A DNA stretch of 5,282 nt, taken from NCBI GenBank assembly GCA_028684915.1, contig JAQUEZ010000355.1, positions 1 to 5,282 on the forward strand, written 5' to 3'. A program made the translations under genes and the position numbers. This DNA is from Desulfobulbus sp. Lineage in GTDB: Bacteria > Desulfobacterota > Desulfobulbia > Desulfobulbales > Desulfobulbaceae. Below, one piece after another: positions 1-5,282 of this stretch (positions are counted from its first letter, which is position 1; each line of letters opens with the position of its first letter). The notes below the pieces were generated by a model. It searched no databases and was not told the DNA's origin. It was given only the letters and a program-made list of their open reading frames with translations.

Positions 1-353
1 CTACGGAAAATGGGGTTGACCCGCTACTGGTTAAAGCTGTCATCAAGGCCGAATCGAACTTCGACCCCAAAGCTGTCTCGTCCAAGGGAGCCCAAGGTTT
101 GATGCAGTTGATGCCGGCAACGGCCAGGGAAATTCAGGTCACAGATCCTTTTGATCCCCAGGAAAACATCATTGGCGGTACCAAATATCTGCGATACCTT
201 CTCGATAGCTATGATGGTGATATGGCGTTAAGTTTGGCTGCCTATAATGCAGGGCCGGGCAATGTCAAAGGCGCGATCCCAAAATTCCCAGAAACCAGAG
301 CCTATGTTTCGAAGGTTATGGATAATTATCAATCTTATCGAAGAAACAAGTAA
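1..353 (+). CDS. Lytic murein transglycosylase, SLT domain (5' end outside window)
   Basis: This is the C-terminal 116 codons of a soluble lytic transglycosylase-type (SLT, Slt70-like goose-lysozyme fold) domain. The family cleaves the MurNAc-GlcNAc bond of peptidoglycan in the periplasm, leaving 1,6-anhydro ends. The frame is open from base 3. The visible part starts with [16 protein letters not shown], which carries the catalytic glutamate (Glu17 of the visible part, in KAES). It continues with the hallmark [13 protein letters not shown], the Asn-Ile-Gly-Gly-Thr-Tyr-Leu segment ([13 protein letters not shown]) and [10 protein letters not shown]. The protein ends normally with the [10 protein letters not shown] helix, so the 3' end is complete. 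Any signal peptide and N-terminal domain lie upstream. The loop after NAGPGNV (KGAIPKF) is slightly shorter than the common RYGGIPPF form. Family assignment is firm; the exact subfamily and a gene name cannot be given from a fragment. Confidence 0.93.
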   Translation, partial: TENGVDPLLVKAVIKAESNFDPKAVSSKGAQGLMQLMPATAREIQVTDPFDPQENIIGGTKYLRYLLDSYDGDMALSLAAYNAGPGNVKGAIPKFPETRAYVSKVMDNYQSYRRNK

Positions 354-424
354 ACCGCAGCATGCCCAAATCGGGGTGTTTCGGGAGCAATAAGGGTTTG
401 TAAGCCGGAACCGCCGAAAATTCT

Positions 425-455
425 GCCGGAAAACACTGCGGGCGCAGTTTCCGGC
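425..455 (+). terminator. Strong imperfect stem-loop, possible terminator of the transglycosylase gene
   Basis: Bases 425-432 (GCCGGAAA) pair perfectly with 448-455 (TTTCCGGC). Bases 436-439 (CTGC) pair with 444-447 (GCAG), with a three-base bulge (433-435) on the left arm and a GGGC loop. It lies 72 bases after the transglycosylase stop. The sequence after it (CATTTATACA) has only a short T run, so it is not a textbook Rho-independent terminator. It could instead be a structure protecting the mRNA 3' end or a leftover of the mobile element. The GCCGGAA motif also occurs at 405-411. Apart from this I see nothing convincing between 354 and about 520. Confidence 0.4.
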
Positions 456-519
456 CATTTATACAATCCGACACTGTTTTTAGCACACATTTTACCCGGC
501 ATTGACCGCTATTTTCAGC

Positions 520-1293
520 CAATGGTCACTTGTGACGGAAAACAAGTGTTTGGCGTCAACCTGCGCTATTGCGGACTTTGCGCTCATGTCGGAAATTTCT
601 TGGGTTCTGGCGTACACCCCCTTTTTGGAGTCGAAGATCGAGGATGGCATAGCGCACGCCACGCTGATCAACACGCGGCGGCTCTGGAAAAGTTAGAAGT
701 CGCTTTGAACCGTTATGCGGTGCAGCATGGCACAGGCCGAGAGTACAGTTTCTCTCAGGCGATCTCTGGGGCCAGGGCGACCGGAAAAGAGTTAGATCGG
801 TTTGAGGGAAGCCGGGCGTATTCCGCACCACGCTAACTGGTTGAGGCGGTTGTGGGGAAAATTTTCGGCTGATGGCTGCTCTTCAGCAGGAAGGCGGCGC
901 ACGGGTCAAGGAAGCCCTACATTCATAGGGATCAGTTGCGTGGGCTTCGGCCCGATGCGCAGACCGGCCAGATGAAAGGAATGATCAGTATTCAAGGGAA
1001 GGGCGGCAAGATGAAAGAGATTGCGGTGACGCCCGCTACCTACGTTAAATTGGAGCAGGCGGTAGAGAAAGGATGGTTCGAGGTCTCGCCCAGCGCCTAC
1101 CGGGAAGGGGTAAAAATGCTGCTAATGTCTCTGGTCAGAAATACCAGGAACGCATGGGTTGCGTTGGTCCTGGGCACAGAATTGGCACCAGGAACTCCAG
1201 CAGCACGGCAAGACCTATGAGCAGTCTATCGGCCTGGTCTCCCGCGAGATGGGCCATGAACGCGCCGACATCACTGAGCATTATTTGCGGTGA
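520..1293 (+). pseudogene. Decayed tyrosine recombinase / phage-type integrase
   Basis: A tyrosine recombinase (DNA strand-cutting integrase of mobile elements) is spread over all three + frames. Recognisable pieces, in order: FLESKIEDGIAHATLIN (622-672, frame 1); AAALEKLEVALNRY through FEGSRAYSAPR (675-833, frame 3), ended by TAA at 834-836; RLMAALQQEGGARVKEAL (866-919, frame 2); RDQLRGLRPDAQTGQMKG through IQGKGGKMKEIAV and SAYREG (about 927-1109, frame 3); KNAANVSGQKYQ (1112-1147, frame 2); and GTHGLRWSWAQNW through SREMGHERADITEHYLR (1147-1290, frame 1), stop TGA 1291-1293. The catalytic set is still visible: Arg in GGARVKEA (902-904), Lys in GKGGKMKE, His-Gly-Leu-Arg (1153-1164), His in MGHERAD (1255-1257) and Tyr in EHYLR (1282-1284). 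Five frame changes plus a stop make it non-functional. The left edge is uncertain; the N-terminus before 622 is not clearly recognisable. The protein would have been about 260-300 residues. Confidence 0.85.
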
Positions 1294-1350
1294 TGCAACA
1301 GGGGGCGATTCGGAATTCGGGAACAATTGTACGTTTACGAAACTAAATAT

Positions 1351-1375
1351 AACCATTACATGGTTGTTACCATGT
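1351..1375. repeat. Two overlapping inverted repeats sharing one arm
   Basis: ACATGGT (1358-1364) and ACCATGT (1369-1375) form a perfect 7-base inverted repeat around TGTT. The same central arm also pairs upstream: AACCAT (1351-1356), spacer TAC, ATGGTT (1360-1365) form a perfect 6-base inverted repeat. Only one hairpin can form at a time. The element begins 58 bases after the integrase stop and ends 59 bases before a promoter-like -10. It could be an operator for a dimeric regulator, a recombinase arm or core site left by the integrase, or chance. Its role is unknown; the repeats themselves are read directly from the sequence. Confidence 0.55.
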
Positions 1376-1430
1376 CCGTTACCGTTCACGACGGGTTGAA
1401 AACGTCATGCAGGCAAAAGATTGAATTACT

Positions 1431-1439
1431 TGATATAAT
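1431..1439 (+). promoter_or_regulatory. Extended -10 promoter candidate upstream of the permease
   Basis: TGATATAAT (1431-1439) is a perfect sigma-70 extended -10 (TG-N-TATAAT). No good -35 hexamer sits 16-18 bases upstream (that position reads about AGGCAA), as is common for extended -10 promoters. TTGAAA at 1396-1401 is too far away. Transcription would begin near 1446 and run through the short open frame at 1484 into the permease gene. The start site is inferred. Confidence 0.45.
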
Positions 1440-1483
1440 TTTACATCGCCGTGCTTTGTTTTCCGTTTTCTGAGGCGACCCTA

Positions 1484-1630
1484 ATGTCAACTGCTTTCCG
1501 TCCCTGTCACAACTTTGCCTATGCATGCTGCTCGTCTCCCTTGTTCCGGGCTGGTATTAGGGATTTTCGTCTTTTTCATCGAATGGCGGAATCGGTGCCG
1601 GATCAATGTCAATATGCAGTCCATCCTTAA
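1484..1630 (+). CDS. Possible 48-residue leader peptide overlapping the permease start
   Basis: An ATG at 1484 is preceded by GAGG (1472-1475) with an 8-base spacer, the best ribosome binding site in this stretch. The frame stays open for 48 codons and ends with TAA at 1628-1630, two bases before an ATG (1633) that is in frame with the permease. The peptide begins MSTAFRPCHNFAYACC and contains four cysteines and many aromatic residues. I recognise no family, and it has no signal peptide or membrane segment. It may be a leader frame whose translation feeds ribosomes to the permease, whose own starts have no clear ribosome binding site. It could equally be a chance frame in a leader of about 160 bases. 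Confidence 0.35.
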   Translation: MSTAFRPCHNFAYACCSSPLFRAGIRDFRLFHRMAESVPDQCQYAVHP

Positions 1631-2931
1631 CGATGCAGCCTAGTCCTAGTTCGACGCTCCAAACGAAGGTAAAGGGGGCGCGTAAACTTGATCCCGCTGG
1701 TCTTCGCTGGGTTCGGCCACCGTTCTTGCTTTATAGTTATATAACCAACGAACTGCTAGCCCCATTCTTCGCCAGTTTTCTCATCCTGTCCTGTGTGTTT
1801 TTTCTCGTCCGTCTCGTCCCTATGCTCGATGTGGTCCTGTCTCTGAGGGTGGCACCAGGAGATTTTATCCGTCTTCTTTGCTACATTTATCCTCGCATGC
1901 TGCTCCATATCATCCCCATGGCAGGTTTAGCGGGAGTGATCGTCGGATTCACACGTCTAGCCAATGATCGAGAAATTTTAGCATTGAAAGCATGCGGGAT
2001 CAGTCTTAAACAGATGCTACCACCTGTAATCTTTATTGCTGTTATCTTTACTTGCCTAACAGGATGGCTTTCTATTCGTCTTATTCCGGCAGGGGCACTG
2101 GGATTTAATCAGCTGATGTTTCAGTTGGTCAAAGAGAATATCAATCATGGGTTAAAAGAAAAAGAATTCACCGATGTTTTTGGGGGGCTGGTCCTCTATG
2201 TTGACAAAATTGATGATCAGCAGCATTGGCACGGAGTCTTCGTTTCTGATGTTCGAGGCCGCATGCAACCATTGGTCACTGTTGCTAAATCCGGGTGGCT
2301 GCAAATTGACATGGAACGGATGTTGGTAACAATTACCCTCAGCGACGGCACCATACATAACAACGAGGGCCAAGATAACCAGGTTATTCGTTTCAACCGG
2401 TATCAGTTGCAATTTCCGCTTAAGCTGCCCACCCAGATCGGCACGGAAAACGACACTAGCCAGAGTCGGGAGACCATGAGCCTGGATCAGCTGCTCGCGG
2501 CCGCCGCAAAGCAAGCGGCCAACTCTCAGGCAATGAAAATGTATCTTTCCGAGTACCACCACCGTCTTTCTCTGCCGGTCGGCTGCCTCATCCTTAGCCT
2601 GATAGGCGTGGCGTTGGGACTCCAAGCTTCTCCGGGTAGAAGGGCTGTGGGAATCCCTCTAGGATTAGCTATTTTTGTACTCTACCATATTACCGTCGCT
2701 ACGGCTGACATGTTGAGCGAGCGTGGAATAATTCCCACCATTTTAGGTGGTTGGTTGGCAAATATTCTCTTCTCGCTTTTAGCTGTTTACGTTCTTTGGC
2801 GAGTAAATAAAGAAAGCCCATTGATTCCGGCATGGCTGCATTCTTTCTACTTGAAATTTTACGGCTATTTTCTCCTGCCCTCTGGTCGATATGTTTCCGA
2901 TTTATACAAAAGGTTGTCCAGACGTTTATAG
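1606..2931 (+). CDS. LptF/LptG-family lipopolysaccharide export permease
   Basis: This is a 441-residue inner-membrane permease of the YjgP/YjgQ (LptF/LptG) family, most like LptF. LptF and LptG with the LptB ATPase extract lipopolysaccharide from the inner membrane and pass it to LptC/LptA. The family topology is clear: three N-terminal membrane helices (about 52-72, 98-118, 139-161), a periplasmic beta-jellyroll domain (about 165-290), and three C-terminal helices (about 321-341, 346-366, 376-398). Hallmarks are the cytoplasmic coupling segment DREILALKACGIS (121-133), FGGLVLYVDKID, VFVSDVRG and the helix-4 start EYHHRLSLPVG. The family core begins near residue 42, so the first 35-40 residues are an unusual polar extension. 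There is also a 40-residue tail after helix 6. No ribosome binding site precedes ATG 1606. ATG 1633 (codon 10) lies two bases after the stop of the upstream short frame and may be the true start. No partner lptG, lptB, lptC or lptA is in the window. Confidence 0.9.
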   Translation: MSICSPSLTMQPSPSSTLQTKVKGARKLDPAGLRWVRPPFLLYSYITNELLAPFFASFLILSCVFFLVRLVPMLDVVLSLRVAPGDFIRLLCYIYPRMLLHIIPMAGLAGVIVGFTRLANDREILALKACGISLKQMLPPVIFIAVIFTCLTGWLSIRLIPAGALGFNQLMFQLVKENINHGLKEKEFTDVFGGLVLYVDKIDDQQHWHGVFVSDVRGRMQPLVTVAKSGWLQIDMERMLVTITLSDGTIHNNEGQDNQVIRFNRYQLQFPLKLPTQIGTENDTSQSRETMSLDQLLAAAAKQAANSQAMKMYLSEYHHRLSLPVGCLILSLIGVALGLQASPGRRAVGIPLGLAIFVLYHITVATADMLSERGIIPTILGGWLANILFSLLAVYVLWRVNKESPLIPAWLHSFYLKFYGYFLLPSGRYVSDLYKRLSRRL

Positions 2932-2988
2932 GCACCTCCATGAGAAAAGAAGAGTCCTGTCTATATGTCCTGAACACTGCAGGATTAT

Positions 2989-4353
2989 TCAATCATCACT
3001 TACCTTCAAAGGGAAAATCACCATAACGCGTAGGCCAGACTTTGATTGGTCGTTGGCATAGCCAAGACTGACTTTTGCACCAATTCGGGTAGAAATAGTC
3101 TGGACGATAGACAAGCCGAGACCTGAACCAACTTCATCGCTCCCTAAGACACGATAAAACGGATCAAACACCCGCGCCCGTTCTGCCTCTGGGATGCCGG
3201 GCCCGTTATCTTCAACCAACAGCGTTGTCCCCTCATTCGTCGCTAAAACCGACAAATCGACACGTCCGCCAGTTGGAGTATAGCGGATGGCGTTGTCCAC
3301 AAGATTTTTGACCAGGGTTGTCAAATCAATCTCGTTGGTGGAAAGGTGAACATCTGAATCACTCACGACACCAATATCAATGCCCTTCGCCTCAGCCAAA
3401 GGCATCAAATCTTCCAGCACTCGCCGATAGACCTGCTGTACAGACACGGTGGTGTTGGACGCGATTCCCGAGGATTGTGCTCGTGCCATTGCCAACATTT
3501 GATCTAACAATGTTCTTCCACGTTCAATGCCTTGACGTAATGTATGGAGCCGTTCGTGTGCGTTGGCAGACATCTCGGCATCTCCAAGCCGTTCGGCTTG
3601 TAATGACATCGCAGTCAGTGGAGAACGTAGTTCATGGGCTGCATCGGCAATGAAGCGCCGCTGAGCGGCCATTGCCTGTTCTACACGCTTGAACAGTCGG
3701 TTGATTGCGCCTATGAACGGTCGAATTTCAGCCGGAAATGGTTCGGGGGCAATCGGATGAAGTTCCTGCTCGCTGCGTTGATCGATTTCGATGGAGAGGG
3801 CGGCAATCGGTTGAAAGATTTTGCGGATGAGATAGGCCATGACAAGCAGCAGAATCGGCACCAGTACCAGGAACGGCATGAGGGTGCGTAGCGAGCTATT
3901 CATTGCGATTTCGTCACGAACGGCTGTTTCTTGAGCCACGGCTAAGCGTTCTCCATTGCCGATAGTTCTGACCAGGACACGATATGTTTCATGATTGGCA
4001 CGGACAGTTTGCAGGCCATCACGGAGGTTGTGAGGCAATGCCAACGTTGAGTTGGAATCGTTTTTTGGAGTGCTTGGCGGGTTCGGAGAGAGTAGCTGTA
4101 CAAAAACATGTGATTCTGGATCGCTGTCTGCACCCGTGCTTAAATTGCCTCCTTGTGTCACTGTCAAGCCATGCCGGTCAAACAACATCGCGACCTGGCG
4201 TAGCACATCATCCTGCAACTCATACGCCTCATTGAACGCCGAGAAAAAAGCAAATATTCCGGCAAGCAACGCAACACTCAAAATCGCCAACGACAGCCAG
4301 AAAGAAAGTCTGATTTGAAGCGAGTTTTTTACCCGTTTTTTGAAACCATCCAT
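2989..4353 (-). CDS. Sensor histidine kinase, QseC/PmrB-like
   Basis: A 454-residue membrane sensor kinase that senses a signal in the periplasm, autophosphorylates on histidine and passes phosphate to the response regulator encoded just upstream. Membrane helix 1 is at about 17-40 and helix 2 at about 157-176, bracketing a periplasmic sensor domain of about 115 residues like that of QseC/TctE-type kinases. A HAMP-like linker (about 177-230) follows. The dimerisation H-box is FIADAAHELRSPLTA with phosphoacceptor His240. The ATP-binding domain has the N-box KNLVDNAIRY (Asn350, Asn354), the D/G1 box VEDNGPGIP (382-386), the F-box FDPFYR and the G2 box GSGLGLSIV (409-414). All key residues are intact and the length is normal. 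The ATG at 4353 is preceded on the minus strand by a G-rich ribosome binding site (AGGGGGG, plus-strand 4358-4364) located inside the regulator's 3' end. The two frames overlap by 25 bases, which points to translational coupling. The signal cannot be deduced. Confidence 0.95.
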   Translation of the reverse strand: MDGFKKRVKNSLQIRLSFWLSLAILSVALLAGIFAFFSAFNEAYELQDDVLRQVAMLFDRHGLTVTQGGNLSTGADSDPESHVFVQLLSPNPPSTPKNDSNSTLALPHNLRDGLQTVRANHETYRVLVRTIGNGERLAVAQETAVRDEIAMNSSLRTLMPFLVLVPILLLVMAYLIRKIFQPIAALSIEIDQRSEQELHPIAPEPFPAEIRPFIGAINRLFKRVEQAMAAQRRFIADAAHELRSPLTAMSLQAERLGDAEMSANAHERLHTLRQGIERGRTLLDQMLAMARAQSSGIASNTTVSVQQVYRRVLEDLMPLAEAKGIDIGVVSDSDVHLSTNEIDLTTLVKNLVDNAIRYTPTGGRVDLSVLATNEGTTLLVEDNGPGIPEAERARVFDPFYRVLGSDEVGSGLGLSIVQTISTRIGAKVSLGYANDQSKSGLRVMVIFPLKVSDD

Positions 4354-4994
4354 CCTACCCCCCTGACATTTTTAATAACCTCGCTTCCTAGTTTTTTGCG
4401 CAGTGCGTGAATCAGGAAATCAACGGCATTGCTTTCTACTTCTTCGCCCCATCCATAAATCCGATCTTCCAAATCGCTACGGGAAAGAATCGCGCCGGGA
4501 CGAACAAGCAAGGCTTGCAACAAAGCGAATTCTCTGTTGGAAAGTTGCATCGGCTCGCCAGTATTGGCCGTTGCTTCCCGCGTTGCCGGATCAAGTGAAA
4601 CTATGCCATTGGTTAAGAAAGAAGTCGCAATGCCACCCTTGCGCCGCAGTACGGCACGCATGCGGGCAAGTAACTCTGTCATCTCGAAAGGCTTGGGAAC
4701 ATAGTCGTCAGCTCCGCCGTCCAACCCGCGAATTCGATCATCCAGCCCATCCCGTGCGGTAATGATGAGCAGAGGCACAGGATTGTCTTTTGCACGGATC
4801 ACTTTCAGCACTTCCACCCCATCCTTGCCCGGTAAACCGAGGTCAAGCAGGATGATGTCGTAGTTCTGGCAAGCGAGCGTGTCGAGCGCGGTTTGCCCGT
4901 TCTTTACCCAATCAGTTGCATAGGACGCATCTTTGAGTGCTCCTTTGACAGCTTCTCCGATCATGGGGTCGTCTTCAACCAACAAAACGCGCAT
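4329..4994 (-). CDS. Response regulator, OmpR/PhoB family (QseB/PmrA-like)
   Basis: A 221-residue cytoplasmic DNA-binding regulator, full length for the family. The receiver domain (1-118) shows the acidic pair Asp8-Asp9 in VEDDP, phosphoacceptor Asp51 in ILLDLGLPGKDG, the switch Thr79 in IITARD and Lys101 in PKPF. The C-terminal winged helix (about 148-218) carries LSNREFALLQALL, SRSDLEDRIYGW, the recognition helix region SNAVDFLIHALRKKLG and the wing NVRGVGWMV. It is the obvious partner of the kinase whose gene overlaps its 3' end by 25 bases. The start at 4994 is well supported by a strong ribosome binding site (AGGGAGGGG on the minus strand, plus-strand 4999-5007) four bases before the ATG. 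It begins 26 bases after the stop of the upstream membrane-protein gene, so no separate promoter is expected. Regulated genes are unknown; the adjacent membrane protein is a plausible target. Confidence 0.96.
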   Translation of the reverse strand: MRVLLVEDDPMIGEAVKGALKDASYATDWVKNGQTALDTLACQNYDIILLDLGLPGKDGVEVLKVIRAKDNPVPLLIITARDGLDDRIRGLDGGADDYVPKPFEMTELLARMRAVLRRKGGIATSFLTNGIVSLDPATREATANTGEPMQLSNREFALLQALLVRPGAILSRSDLEDRIYGWGEEVESNAVDFLIHALRKKLGSEVIKNVRGVGWMVSKNG

Positions 4995-5020
4995 TTATCC
5001 CCTCCCTTGGCCAATTCGCT

Positions 5021-5281
5021 TCAATGCGCCTTTTCTGCTGCCCTCTGTTTGAACAATAAAATACAAGTCAGCATAAATGCAAAAAGAGCAACCGAAGCAG
5101 AATAGCGGCTTAATGCCAGCCCACCAGCACTGAGTGGTTTATCAAGAAGATCTCCGACCACGGCTCCAAGAGGGCGCGTGAGAATAAATGCCGCCCAGAA
5201 CACGAGGGTACGTGATATGTTTGTCCAGTAATATGCCGCAACCACAAGTCCCAGCAAGAGACTGAATACCAGGGCGCCGCC
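5021..5281 (-). CDS. COG4705-like membrane protein of unknown function (5' end outside window)
   Basis: The last 86 codons of an integral membrane protein, open to the window edge in this frame, so the start lies beyond it. Three hydrophobic segments are visible (about residues 2-18, 25-44 and 61-77 of the fragment). Between them lie FWAAFILTRPLGAVVGD and a DKPLSAGGLALSRYSAS segment. From memory these match the C-terminal repeat of the COG4705 'membrane-anchored protein' family, in which a FWxAfxLTRPLGA motif is followed by GD, a short loop and GGL. That family is multi-pass and has no established biochemical role. The tail (FKQRAAEKAH) is short and basic, so cytoplasmic. It is the first gene of the minus-strand cluster visible here and sits 26 bases ahead of the response regulator, suggesting co-transcription and a functional link with the two-component system. 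Confidence 0.7.
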   Translation of the reverse strand, partial: GGALVFSLLLGLVVAAYYWTNISRTLVFWAAFILTRPLGAVVGDLLDKPLSAGGLALSRYSASVALFAFMLTCILLFKQRAAEKAH

Positions 5282-5282
5282 T

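Noticed and set aside
556..831. 91-codon open frame on the minus strand across the integrase remnant
   Set aside because: The plus strand holds recognisable integrase pieces over the same bases; the antisense peptide is arginine- and proline-rich noise.
1323..1330. Eight-base palindrome ACAATTGT
   Set aside because: Too short to mean anything alone; no second copy was noticed nearby.
1073..1399. 108-codon plus-strand frame across the end of the integrase
   Set aside because: Only the short KNAANVSGQKYQ piece is real integrase. The rest is out of frame with the conserved GTHGLR and MGHERADITEHYLR segments, so it is not a gene of its own.
1396..1439. TTGAAA (1396) or TTGAAT (1421) as -35 partners of TATAAT (1434)
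   Set aside because: The spacers would be 32 and 7 bases, both outside the workable range, so only the extended -10 reading was kept.
2152..2625. 157-codon open frame on the minus strand inside the permease gene
   Set aside because: It lies wholly antisense to a clearly conserved membrane protein, and its translation shows no family motif.
2968..2984. Small hairpin TCCTG-loop-CAGGA between the convergent permease and kinase genes
   Set aside because: A five-base stem without a T tract is too weak to call a terminator, although its position between convergent genes is suggestive.
1..5282. CRISPR arrays, tRNA or rRNA genes and complete insertion sequences
   Set aside because: No regularly spaced repeats, cloverleaf-like segments, transposase frames or terminal inverted repeats were seen on either strand.

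Overview
The window looks like chromosomal DNA of a Gram-negative bacterium, because it encodes part of the outer-membrane lipopolysaccharide export machinery (an LptF/LptG-type permease) and a murein lytic transglycosylase. The permease and transglycosylase resemble deltaproteobacterial-style versions, while the two-component system is of the QseBC/PmrAB type common in beta- and gammaproteobacteria. I therefore do not assign a genus. Base composition is moderate, with no strong shift visible by eye.

Layout, left to right. (1) Positions 1-353 (+): the C-terminal end of a lytic transglycosylase, truncated by the window edge. (2) 354-1605: about 1.25 kb with no intact large gene. It holds a strong stem-loop at 425-455, then the decayed remains of a tyrosine recombinase/integrase (about 622-1293). 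The integrase can be followed across all three + frames through at least five frameshifts and one stop codon, and its catalytic residues are still recognisable. After it come a pair of overlapping, mutually exclusive inverted repeats (1351-1375), an extended -10 promoter-like element (1431-1439) and a 48-codon open frame with a good ribosome binding site (1484-1630). (3) 1606-2931 (+): an intact LptF/LptG-family permease. (4) 2989-5281 (-): a convergent operon-like cluster. In its own transcription order this is a partial COG4705-like membrane protein of unknown function, an OmpR/PhoB-type response regulator and its sensor histidine kinase.

How the parts relate. The kinase and regulator form a cognate pair with overlapping reading frames. 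The regulator starts only 26 bases after the membrane protein ends, so the three are probably co-transcribed. The permease faces them tail to tail across 57 bases. The short open frame ends two bases before an internal ATG of the permease, which suggests translational coupling. I see no CRISPR array, tRNA, rRNA or intact mobile element, and no clearly novel multi-gene system. The most interesting material is the 1.3-1.64 kb regulatory stretch ahead of the permease and the dead integrase next to it.
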